From Bacteroides reticulotermitis JCM 10512 (GTDB lineage: Bacteria > Bacteroidota > Bacteroidia > Bacteroidales > Bacteroidaceae), in NCBI RefSeq assembly GCF_000517545.1, contig NZ_BAIV01000004.1, positions 166,249 through 230,248 of the forward strand: a stretch of DNA of 64,000 bases, written 5' to 3'. This document shows positions 29,193 to 40,171 of the stretch, piece by piece; position 1 is the stretch's first letter; every line of letters starts with the position of its first letter. The notes below the pieces were generated by a model, which was not told the origin of the DNA, did no database searches, and worked only from the letters and a program-made list of their open reading frames with translations. Both the position numbers and the translations under genes were made by a program.

Positions 29193-29227
29193 TTACCCGG
29201 GGCAAAGGGCGCGTTTGCCCCGGGTAA
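29193..29227. terminator. Second, related GC-rich hairpin
   Basis: TTACCCGGGGCAAA (29193-29206) pairs perfectly over 14 bases with TTTGCCCCGGGTAA (29214-29227). It shares the CCCGGGGC core with the hairpin 10 bases to its left. It may be a second terminator; orientation cannot be decided. Confidence 0.6.
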
Positions 29228-29481
29228 AGGAACGGATTCCCCCTTTCTTTGACTTTACCTTCTTAAATAACCCCTGAGAAATACTAAACTTGCACCTAAA
29301 GTGACGAAGAATCCTGCCTTCGGAAATTCTCTGTCACCGATCAGTCTTAGTCAACTTATCTTAGCGGTAAGAAAGAATTGAGACACTTTAAGAAACTCTT
29401 CTTGATAAGCAGTTTCCGATAACACCTTTTTAGGTTTTGCATGGTAACTCTTGCTGAAAACAAGTAGTGTATTTGGCTGTG

Positions 29482-29613
29482 CCATGCCTGTGTCACAACA
29501 GTGCCACCAGCTTGTCACAACTGTGCCACCGCAGTGGCACAGTTGTGACAACCGCAAGAACAGTTGTGGCACAGGTGAATACTGCCGTGCCAACCGTTGA
29601 GAACAGTTGTGAC
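29482..29613. repeat. TGTCACAAC/GTGCCACC repeat cluster with long hairpin
   Basis: Two direct copies, TGTCACAACAGTGCCACC (29491-29508) and TGTCACAACTGTGCCACC (29513-29530), lie 22 bases apart. Inverted copies follow: GTGGCACAGTTGTGACA (29534-29550), CAGTTGTGGCACAGG (29561-29575) and CAGTTGTGAC (29604-29613). The second direct copy and first inverted copy form a perfect 18-base stem (29512-29529 with 29534-29551) around a 4-base loop. Confidence 0.75.
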
Positions 29614-29952
29614 GCTAAGGGACATTTGGGTGACAAGGGATTGTTACGCCTTCAAGCTACTGCTGCCTTTTCAATTTGCCTTGCACCAGAATTGAAGAAG
29701 AACCGTTGTCTTGCCCCAAAAAGCTATCACAGTAATAAAGGATACAAAGCCATTCTTTATTCTTCCTGTTTCCAACTGACTTTATTTCCTCCCTTGTCTG
29801 CTGCCAATTGACAGGTCTTTTCCTTATCCCTTCTTTGGGTTGATTTTAAGCAGTCTTATCTCTAAAGTGAGTTGACTGTTGCCCTCCCGAATGCGGGAGA
29901 TAACAGCAGTGTGTCCGATAAACGTAGCGATATCCCATGCGGAATACAGCTA

Positions 29953-30110
29953 AAAAGAATGAGAGACACCTCAAAAATGATGAGAGATACGTCCAAAAAG
30001 GGGTGAAAATGCGGGAAAATGATGAGAGATCCCGCTTTTCAAAAGTATCTCTCATTCTTTAATATTCTGACTGATTGGTTTTTAGATGGAAAATGATGAG
30101 AGCATGAGAG
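29953..30110. repeat. ATGATGAGAGAT repeat cluster with nested inverted repeats
   Basis: AAAATGATGAGAGA-type units occur at 29974, 30016 and 30090, with shorter variants at 29954 and 30103. AAAGAATGAGAGA (29954-29966) is an exact inverted match to TCTCTCATTCTTT (30048-30060), and GCGGGA (30011-30016) to TCCCGC (30030-30035), so nested hairpins can form. Confidence 0.65.
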
Positions 30111-30272
30111 ATGAAATATTTTTTCTTGCATGTAGGAGGAAGGGAGCGGATTGCGTAAACAAGAAAAGAAGCCGGACTTTGCATGGATTCCTTTCCCAAA
30201 ACGGTCAGGCTCTTGTTTACCGATTCCGTTGTTTAATATAATCTGGTGGATGGCTTATGGTAGGCAGGTTTT

Positions 30273-30330
30273 CAGGTGTTAATAGCTTGGGTTTGAAGTG
30301 TTAATGCTCTATCTGCCAGGTGTTAATAGC
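30273..30330. repeat. CAGGTGTTAATAGC triplet with 22-base period
   Basis: CAGGTGTTAATAGC at 30273-30286 and again at 30317-30330, with a shorter variant (AAGTGTTAATGC) centred between them at 30296-30307. The units are spaced 22 bases apart. Confidence 0.6.
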
Positions 30331-30632
30331 CTGAGAGACAAATAACCTGAATCAAGAACTTCGGTCAATAGGGTCAAGTACTAGCGTCCCTCAGAGAAAG
30401 TAGGCTTGCACTTAGATCGGCGAAGAATTCAAAACAGCTTCTGTTTGGGACAAGGAAAACTCGAAGGATAGGTAGGGGCAAAGAAAAGGCTCCGAGGCAT
30501 TTGTTGTGCTCCGGAACCCGTTGAACGTTGTCTTTTTACCGATGAAATGGCAGTTTTCGACAAATACCTTTTATGAAATTACCAGTTAATTAATAAGCTT
30601 TGTTCGGTGAGGTGACTTACCGATGCGGTGCT

Positions 30633-32444
30633 TTACTTCAAAGCATTGCATATCTTCGAATTGATCTGTCTGATCCGTTGTTCGTCTACCTTGATCACCT
30701 TGCGGTCATAGGTCATCAATCCGTTTACTTCCATCTCTACATCCGTTGTTTGTGTATAGACAGCTGCCGAGAAACCCCGGAGGATCAAGTTGTACAAATC
30801 ATTCGCATACTTTTCGTATTGAGCGGTTACCTCTTCCGACGTATTGAACTTGACATATCCCCAGTTGTGGTCGGGTTTCCATAGATGATCTTTTAGCGCC
30901 AATCCGATACCGCCATACTCACCCAGCACGGTTGCCCGGCCGGCATCGTAAAAGTCAAGTGTCGGATTAGGATAATGGTGCAAGTCCAGAATATCGCCAC
31001 ATGGAAAGTGGTTACCACCGCTCGCAGCGTTTACGAGTCGCGACGGATCGTGCTCTTTAGTCCACTGCGCAATGTCTTCCGTCTTGAATTGTCCCCAACG
31101 CTCATTGAAGGGAACCCAAACGCCGATGCATGGGTAGCCATAGAGATAGTCCATGATCTCTTTCCATTCTTTGCGGTAGCATTTTTCCGATTCGGCGGTA
31201 CGATTCAGTTCGTTGCCTGTGAAGTAATTGTACATCTGCCACTCCGGTTCTTTATCTCCATTGGGCATATCCTGCCATACAATCATGCCGACCTTGTCGC
31301 AATGGGTATACCAACGCGCCGGTTCCACTTTCACATGCTTGCGAATCATGTTGAAGCCCAAGTCTTTGGTCTTTTGTATGTCGTATAACAAAGCTTCGTC
31401 GCTGGGAGCCGTGTACAATCCATCGGGCCACCAACCCTGATCCAACGGACCGAACTGGAACAGATCCCGGTTGTTTAGCTGTAGGCGGACGATGCCGTTT
31501 TTGTCGCGGTGAGTTGAGTACTTACGCATGGCTGTGTAACTGTCTACCTGATCAGTCACTTTACCGTGCTCGCTCAGCGAAACTTTCATCGAGTAGAGGA
31601 AAGGTGAATCCGGACTCCACAACTTACTGTTCTCCGGCATGGGTATATCAATCGTTTGTCCGCTCAATCCTTTAGCCGTTGCTACTATTTCTTTGCCGTC
31701 GTACACCTTAACTTCCACAATACCCGAAGGCGTTTTTGTGCTGGTAGCTACATCTACCGAGAGTTTCTTGTTATCGATGTCCGAAGTTGTGCGTATGTTG
31801 GTAATATGTGCCTCATTCACCGGCTCCAACCATACCGTTTGCCAGATTCCCGTTACCGAAGTGTACCATATACCTTCCGGGCGATTCACTTGTTTTCCTC
31901 TGGGTTGAGGCCCACGATCTGTCGGGTCCCAAACTTTTACGACGAGGGTATTGTCTCCTTTGGAAGCTAAAGCGGTGGTGATGTCCAATGAGAAAGGCGT
32001 GTATCCGCCTGTATGTTGGCCTACCTTTATGTTATTCAACCAAATGTCCGCTTTCCAGTCCACCGCTCCGAAGTTCAACAAGATTTTCTTTCCTTTCCAG
32101 GTACTTGGAACCGTGAAGGATCGTTGATACCATAACTCCTTTTCTGTCCCGACCGTTTTGCCGACTCCCGACAAACTCGATTCGACAGCAAAAGGAACCA
32201 GTATCTTTCCTTCATACGAATCCGGTGTTTTCCCCTTGGGGGTGATTGCATAGTTCCACAATCCATTCAAGTTTTGCCATTCGTTGCGTTCCATAATGGG
32301 GCGGGGGTATTCCGGTAATACATTAGACGGATTTATTTCTTCTGCCCATTTGGTGCTAATCTTGTTATCGGCCAGTTGCCACTGTGCTGATGCTGTGGCA
32401 GCCAATAAAACTGCCATAGATGCGACTAAGATGTTCTTTTTCAC
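30633..32444 (-). CDS. Glycoside hydrolase family 2 enzyme (beta-galactosidase/glucuronidase type)
   Basis: About 603 residues: a signal peptide (KKNILVASMAVLLAATASAQ), the GH2 sugar-binding domain (GLWNYAITPKG, LNFGAVDWKADIWLNN), the immunoglobulin-like domain and the TIM barrel. Acid/base glutamate is likely in WVPFNERWG and the nucleophile in VLGEYGGIG. It is short for a beta-galactosidase and lacks the C-terminal domains of LacZ. The start is set at a GTG (32444), the first start codon giving a proper signal peptide; an ATG at 32507 would add a 21-residue head. A perfect -7 element, TATATTTG, lies at 32460-32453, only 9 bases upstream, so either the transcript is almost leaderless or the match is chance. 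Substrate unknown. Confidence 0.85.
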   Translation of the reverse strand: MKKNILVASMAVLLAATASAQWQLADNKISTKWAEEINPSNVLPEYPRPIMERNEWQNLNGLWNYAITPKGKTPDSYEGKILVPFAVESSLSGVGKTVGTEKELWYQRSFTVPSTWKGKKILLNFGAVDWKADIWLNNIKVGQHTGGYTPFSLDITTALASKGDNTLVVKVWDPTDRGPQPRGKQVNRPEGIWYTSVTGIWQTVWLEPVNEAHITNIRTTSDIDNKKLSVDVATSTKTPSGIVEVKVYDGKEIVATAKGLSGQTIDIPMPENSKLWSPDSPFLYSMKVSLSEHGKVTDQVDSYTAMRKYSTHRDKNGIVRLQLNNRDLFQFGPLDQGWWPDGLYTAPSDEALLYDIQKTKDLGFNMIRKHVKVEPARWYTHCDKVGMIVWQDMPNGDKEPEWQMYNYFTGNELNRTAESEKCYRKEWKEIMDYLYGYPCIGVWVPFNERWGQFKTEDIAQWTKEHDPSRLVNAASGGNHFPCGDILDLHHYPNPTLDFYDAGRATVLGEYGGIGLALKDHLWKPDHNWGYVKFNTSEEVTAQYEKYANDLYNLILRGFSAAVYTQTTDVEMEVNGLMTYDRKVIKVDEQRIRQINSKICNALK

Positions 32445-32540
32445 TGTTTTATCAAATATAAAAATGTTAGAGTATATGCAAAACAATCTCTTGGCAAGTG
32501 AAAACACTTACCTGCTTCAATGGATAGAAAATCGCAAACC

Positions 32541-33644
32541 TTACTGCTTCGGAATCGGTGTACCCGATGGCTTAGGCAGGGGGGTGTCGATACGTACCGG
32601 ACTACCTAGATCCGGCATACCATTTGCGTCCCATCCTATTTTCTGTAAACGTGGATTACGGTCTTCCGGACCGCCTGTTACCCCATTTGGTATACTCCGG
32701 GCGTGGTACAGTAAATACCATTCCGTACCATCCGGTGACGGTACAAACGAGAAACTTCCCGGACCGTATATATTATTCTCTGGATCTTGCTTGAATACGG
32801 GCAGCGAACTCTTTGCCCAAGATGTTGGGTCCAGCAAGTCACTCTCTGCATCTGCGGTCAGCATCCCCACACAATAGTAAGGCGACCAGCATCCGCTTGC
32901 GGAATAGTAGATAATCAAAGTCTTCTCATCCTTCGAGTGGAAATACTGAGGTGCTTCATTAACGTAGATCGGATAAGCGGTACGGCTTCCATCCGGATTC
33001 ACCCATTGGCGTTCCCATTCGTATTCCGGTTTGGAAATCATGACTCTTTCCGAATCGAGTGTCCACGGGTCTTTCATCTTCGCAATGTAGATGCACTGGG
33101 TCTCGGCGTTGATTCTGCGCTTAGGCCAGCCCGACCATAGTAGATACAATTGCCCCTTATGTTCGAAAGTAGCGGGATGAATGCCCCAATTCCATTCGGG
33201 GTTGGTCATGATAATCCCTTTTAAGGTGAACTCACCTTGCATCGGATCGGGAGATTCGTTCTCGATAACGTATATCTGATGATTATCTGTCGAGTTGCCA
33301 TCATCCGCCGCAAAATAGATATACCATTTGCCATTGATGCGACGAATCTCCGGGTCCCATAGATTGTAAACCTCGTTGGGCTTTTTGGGAAGCCATATCT
33401 CCTTGCATGTAGCGTGAGCCATGTTTGTTATGTCTTCCGAACCCCATAATAAGATTCGGTTGCCGGCTTCGTGGGTGTAGTAGTATTTACCATTATGAAA
33501 AACAGCACTTGGGTCGGCACCCTCCGGAAACAGGGGGTTGGTATATGTACGATTGTTTTCGGTGTTTCCTTTTTGCCCGCCCTGCTTAGAGGAACAAGAA
33601 AAGAGTAGCATAAAGGGAACCAACAGGCATAAAATCTTTTTCAT
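32541..33644 (-). CDS. GH43-family lipoprotein (arabinofuranosidase/xylosidase type)
   Basis: A 367-residue protein with a lipoprotein signal (MLLFSC, Cys17) and a five-bladed beta-propeller. GH43 landmarks are GADPSAV (catalytic base D44), NLWDPEIR (pKa-tuning Asp) and YVNEAPQYF (proposed acid Glu). The family acts on alpha-arabinosides or beta-xylosides, with some beta-galactan enzymes; the exact specificity cannot be read. It is upstream of the GH2 gene with a gap of about 100 bases and probably co-transcribed. Confidence 0.88.
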   Translation of the reverse strand: MKKILCLLVPFMLLFSCSSKQGGQKGNTENNRTYTNPLFPEGADPSAVFHNGKYYYTHEAGNRILLWGSEDITNMAHATCKEIWLPKKPNEVYNLWDPEIRRINGKWYIYFAADDGNSTDNHQIYVIENESPDPMQGEFTLKGIIMTNPEWNWGIHPATFEHKGQLYLLWSGWPKRRINAETQCIYIAKMKDPWTLDSERVMISKPEYEWERQWVNPDGSRTAYPIYVNEAPQYFHSKDEKTLIIYYSASGCWSPYYCVGMLTADAESDLLDPTSWAKSSLPVFKQDPENNIYGPGSFSFVPSPDGTEWYLLYHARSIPNGVTGGPEDRNPRLQKIGWDANGMPDLGSPVRIDTPLPKPSGTPIPKQ

Positions 33645-33932
33645 AATATCTTCCGTTTTTAAGTAAATACAAAGAAAGTAAATAATTTTATTAGTTCTCT
33701 CTATATTTGCCTTAAATAGTCTCTACAAAAATCGGTATTGTCTCTCATTAATAATGAAAATAACTATTCAATAAAAGACAAATATAGACCATTACCCCCA
33801 TTAATGTCCCAAGAAAAAAAACGTTCACCTTAAATGACCGATATGTCACCATCCTGTCGGGAATAAGACTCCCTCTCATTTTCGAAGTGAAGAGCCGTGG
33901 GCGTACCTTGGCATGCGGGCGATTATCTTCAT
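33645..33932 (-). other. 288-base gap between the ApbE-like and GH43 genes
   Basis: AT-rich upstream region of the GH43 gene. A weak -7 candidate (TTTCTTTG, 33677-33670; one mismatch) is the only element seen. No hairpin clearly marks the end of the ApbE-like gene. Confidence 0.4.
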
Positions 33933-34775
33933 TTATAGTTCGATTATTGTTTTAATAGCAAACGCCCGGATCATCGCTTCCCGCAGGGTGGAATCGGCAA
34001 CAAATAGACTGGTCGAAAGAACTTCACCCGTTATCCCGTCTTCGGTAACAACGGCTAGCTGTCTTTTACCTTCCACTAACCGGTTGGTATGGGGTGAGAT
34101 GATATGCTTTCGGGTATTTGAATCATTGCCGGAGGTGGTCAGACATTCATTGTAAAGGCAGACTTCGGCCGGATTGTCCGTTGACTCCGCTTGATTTCCG
34201 AAACCGATCTTCCATCCATTCCCATCAGGGGCACTGCCTAGAGCCAATACGGAACTGTTTCCCATATTGACCAAGGCATTCTCAATGGTGTGCGCTTGTA
34301 GAATCGATCGGATCTTCTCCAAAGCATAGCCTTTGAGGAAGCCCGATAGGTTGATAACCGTTCCTTGTTTCTTGAAAAAGACAGTTTGGTCGTCCGCTGA
34401 TAGGCAGACCGAGTGAATGGAGTCGCGGTTGTACTGCTCAGAATGAATGGTGACATCGAAACAACCGAACGTCCGGGTGTTGTATGCCAAACAAGATTCG
34501 ATCATCTTGTAGAGGTCGGAGCTGATCTTGACTGGGTGGAGGGCGCCAATCCGATTGATCTTTGCCAACTCACTTTCCGGGTCATAAAAATTAGCGGCCC
34601 CTTCCAACTGCCGCAATGCTTCCTCGATGCGGTAAATTACATCCATCAGTTCTTTTTCATCCCCCCAATCGTGAATGACGATGTCTACACGCGTATGCAT
34701 GGCGGTAAACCAGGCATAGAGCAGACTGTCACCTTGCTGGGAGGATTTATAGATATGTTGGACGGAGTGGCGCAA
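33933..34775 (-). CDS. ApbE-like FAD:protein FMN transferase, start uncertain
   Basis: ApbE enzymes attach FMN from FAD to a threonine or serine of exported redox proteins. Family blocks are visible: FTAMHTRVDIVI, FYDPESELAKIN, INLSGFLKGYALEKI, ALVNMGNSSVLALG and GEVLSTSLFVAD. Two key blocks differ from the norm: the usual HIxDPxTG reads HIISPHTNR and the usual ADxLST reads GEVLST, changing a metal-binding Asp to Glu. No signal peptide is present. In-frame ATGs lie inside lacZ or too late, so a TTG at 34775, 4 bases past the lacZ stop, is proposed. A damaged start, as in other genes here, is possible. No recognisable FMN-acceptor protein is encoded in the window. Confidence 0.65.
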   Translation of the reverse strand: MRHSVQHIYKSSQQGDSLLYAWFTAMHTRVDIVIHDWGDEKELMDVIYRIEEALRQLEGAANFYDPESELAKINRIGALHPVKISSDLYKMIESCLAYNTRTFGCFDVTIHSEQYNRDSIHSVCLSADDQTVFFKKQGTVINLSGFLKGYALEKIRSILQAHTIENALVNMGNSSVLALGSAPDGNGWKIGFGNQAESTDNPAEVCLYNECLTTSGNDSNTRKHIISPHTNRLVEGKRQLAVVTEDGITGEVLSTSLFVADSTLREAMIRAFAIKTIIEL

Positions 34776-34779
34776 ATCT

Positions 34780-38367
<3,588 letters not shown>

Positions 38368-38420
38368 TTATGCTCAAGTAAGAAAACACAGGATAGGTGC
38401 TAACCGAAACTGTGGTACTA

Positions 38421-38428
38421 CAAAAATA
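38421..38428 (-). promoter_or_regulatory. -7 promoter element upstream of the beta-galactosidase gene
   Basis: TATTTTTG on the minus strand, an exact TAnnTTTG match in the 92-base gap after the GH32 gene. No clear -33 element. It suggests an internal transcript start for the beta-galactosidase and ApbE-like genes. Confidence 0.5.
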
Positions 38429-38432
38429 CAAT

Positions 38433-40079
38433 TTACCAGATGGAGTTGACAGCATAGACTTCTAATTCTTTCACTTCCACCCGATTTCCCCAAAAGTGGA
38501 AACCTTCTTTATTGTTGTTGTCGGGCCGCCTTTCCATGGAGTAGGAGTATAGCCCGCCGTCAATAAATACCTCTATGGAGGTTCGGTCGATGTATATATC
38601 GGCACTCAGTTCCATACTTGTCGGGTCTTGTGGAGAATAGAAGCGTCCATTCAACGTTGTCGAATTCATGTCATAACTAATGATGCGTTGTCCGAATAGG
38701 TTGAACCCTGCGTCCGTAGCATGCGAAAGTTTGATCGTTGTTTGGATGCGAAGGCAGTCGGCCGTGTAGAACTCAGCCAACTGGCGGTTTGCTTCATCAG
38801 AGGAGAGCGAATGCCAGGTTCGAATAGGCGTAAAGAGTACTTCGGCTTCTCTGACCGGAACACTCACAAGGCGGATTCCGTCTTTGGTGGTGCGTAGTGT
38901 CAGCTCGGTGGGCATCATCATCATGCCATTGAACGGCATTCCCGGATGATTGATTCTTCCCCAACCAATCTGGATACGCCTGCCGTCGGTTGCCGGTATA
39001 TTGGTGAATGTTTGTGCGGCATAGATGCTGCCTGTGGTATAGCAATACTTACCGGTTTCGGGGGTGAATACTTTTCCATCGAAGTTGCCTGTCATATAAG
39101 TGCCGGAAGCTCCATACATTACCCACTTGGTGTGTTTCGGGTCACCGTCCACCGGTAATTCGAATAGCTCGGGACATTCCCAGAAGCCGGTTGTATGGCT
39201 TTCGTACTTCCAGTCTTTGAGGTTGGCGGATGTGTAGATTGAGTGTCCGTCACGTTCATTGAGTACCATTACCCAGTGGTTGGATGGTGCATACCAGAAT
39301 ACTTTGGGATCTCGGGTGTCGACTGAGTTCCATTTCTCCTTGGAATCGATGACGGGATTCTTCGCGTATTTAGTAAATGTTCGTCCCCGGTCGAGGCTGT
39401 ATGCTATTCCTTGTACTTGCCTGTCGCTGCTTGCGGCAGTGAAGGCTGCCACCATTGCCGGAGTCTTGCCCCGGTTGAAACCTGCGGTATTGTGATAATC
39501 GATCACGGTCGAACCGGAAAACATAGTTCCGGTATGATCCGGGAATAAGGCGTCCGGCAATTCGGTCCAATGAACCAAATCCTTGCTGACTGCATGTCCC
39601 CAATGCATGTTTTCCCAATCTCTTTCGAAAGGGTTGTGTTGGTAAAATAGATGGTATTCACCTTCGTGGTAAATCAATCCGTTGGGATCGTTGATCCATC
39701 CCCTCCGGGAGGTGAAGTGGAATTGAGGGCGATTCTGTTCCTTATATAAATTGGCCTGCCCTTCAATTTCGTCTGACTGGTAGATTTTACTCAGCCCTTT
39801 GTCATTGCCTTCATAGGTAATCTTAAGGGTTTTTCCTTTCAAAGCCGATACATCTTTGAATACCCAGTATGCTGCTTCGTCCGGTGCCAGACGTATCACA
39901 ATAGACAGATCCGGTTCGCCATCGACCTGAAAGGTCATTCGCTTTCTTTCTTGCGTATGAGAAATCGGAAAGTTTACATATCTTTTTTTAATGAGGAGGG
40001 AGACTTCCCCGGCTGTTAGAAGAAGGTGGGAAAGGAGGAACGTGCAAAGCGTCAATGCTATTTTACCAGATGTTTTCAT
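38433..40079 (-). CDS. GH32 fructan hydrolase (levanase/inulinase/invertase type)
   Basis: About 548 residues with signal peptide (LCTFLLSHLLLTAG), a Bacteroidetes-specific N-terminal beta domain (about 25-115), the GH32 five-bladed propeller and a C-terminal beta-sandwich. Catalytic blocks are WINDPNG (128-134, nucleophile D131), TRDPKVF (transition-state Asp) and ECPELF (acid/base Glu). It cleaves beta-fructofuranosides. The start at 40079 (MKTSGK) is preferred to 40130, because the upstream codons are formed by the arms of a perfect hairpin. Confidence 0.93.
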   Translation of the reverse strand: MKTSGKIALTLCTFLLSHLLLTAGEVSLLIKKRYVNFPISHTQERKRMTFQVDGEPDLSIVIRLAPDEAAYWVFKDVSALKGKTLKITYEGNDKGLSKIYQSDEIEGQANLYKEQNRPQFHFTSRRGWINDPNGLIYHEGEYHLFYQHNPFERDWENMHWGHAVSKDLVHWTELPDALFPDHTGTMFSGSTVIDYHNTAGFNRGKTPAMVAAFTAASSDRQVQGIAYSLDRGRTFTKYAKNPVIDSKEKWNSVDTRDPKVFWYAPSNHWVMVLNERDGHSIYTSANLKDWKYESHTTGFWECPELFELPVDGDPKHTKWVMYGASGTYMTGNFDGKVFTPETGKYCYTTGSIYAAQTFTNIPATDGRRIQIGWGRINHPGMPFNGMMMMPTELTLRTTKDGIRLVSVPVREAEVLFTPIRTWHSLSSDEANRQLAEFYTADCLRIQTTIKLSHATDAGFNLFGQRIISYDMNSTTLNGRFYSPQDPTSMELSADIYIDRTSIEVFIDGGLYSYSMERRPDNNNKEGFHFWGNRVEVKELEVYAVNSIW

Positions 40080-40100
40080 AGGGGTGGTTTCTTTTAATAA

Positions 40101-40134
40101 GAATTTGCGGGTTATAAACATAACCCGCAAATTC
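40101..40134 (-). terminator. 15-base perfect hairpin between the DUF1080 and GH32 genes
   Basis: GAATTTGCGGGTTAT (40101-40115) pairs with ATAACCCGCAAATTC (40120-40134) around a 4-base loop. On the minus strand it lies 38 bases after the DUF1080 stop and 22 bases before the GH32 ATG, so it may be a terminator, a processing site or a leader structure. Confidence 0.65.
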
Positions 40135-40171
40135 GATTAGCATGCTAGTGACTTACGAGAAGATGGATACT

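Larger units (their letters stand above)
29274..30432. repeat. Diverged direct repeat pair, about 40 bases, 1.1 kb apart
   Basis: Copy one (29274-29316) and copy two (30390-30432) share the pattern gagaaa, CTTGCAC-T-A and CGAAGAAT in the same order and spacing, with several substitutions between. The two copies bracket most of the short-repeat region. Confidence 0.4.
29099..30632. other. 1.5 kb gene-free region rich in hairpins and short repeats
   Basis: No credible gene is seen on either strand; the short frames are made of repeat sequence. In order it holds two GC-rich hairpins (29150-29227), a left copy of a diverged 40-base repeat (29274-29316), a TGTCACAAC/GTGCCACC repeat cluster (29482-29613), about 330 bases with nothing recognisable, an ATGATGAGAGAT repeat cluster (29953-30110), an 18-base imperfect inverted repeat (30147-30164 with 30211-30228), a CAGGTGTTAATAGC triplet (30273-30330), and the right copy of the diverged repeat (30390-30432). 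It separates the plus-strand HTCS side from the 3' end of the minus-strand glycan locus. Confidence 0.65.

Noticed and set aside
29467..29811. 114-residue plus-strand frame in the repeat region
   Set aside because: The first 40 residues are translated repeat sequence and the rest has no protein-like features or start signal.
29846..30055. 69-residue minus-strand frame in the ATGATGAGAGAT cluster
   Set aside because: Composed of repeat sequence; the frame is open by chance.
30147..30228. Phase-variable invertible promoter
   Set aside because: The spacer is only 46 bases, the arms are imperfect and no recombinase gene is nearby.
29491..30330. CRISPR array
   Set aside because: Repeats are short, occur two to five times, in both orientations, with spacers of only a few bases; there are no cas genes.
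29482..30330. Replication origin with iterons
   Set aside because: The 22-base period is iteron-like, but no DnaA-box cluster or replication gene is adjacent.
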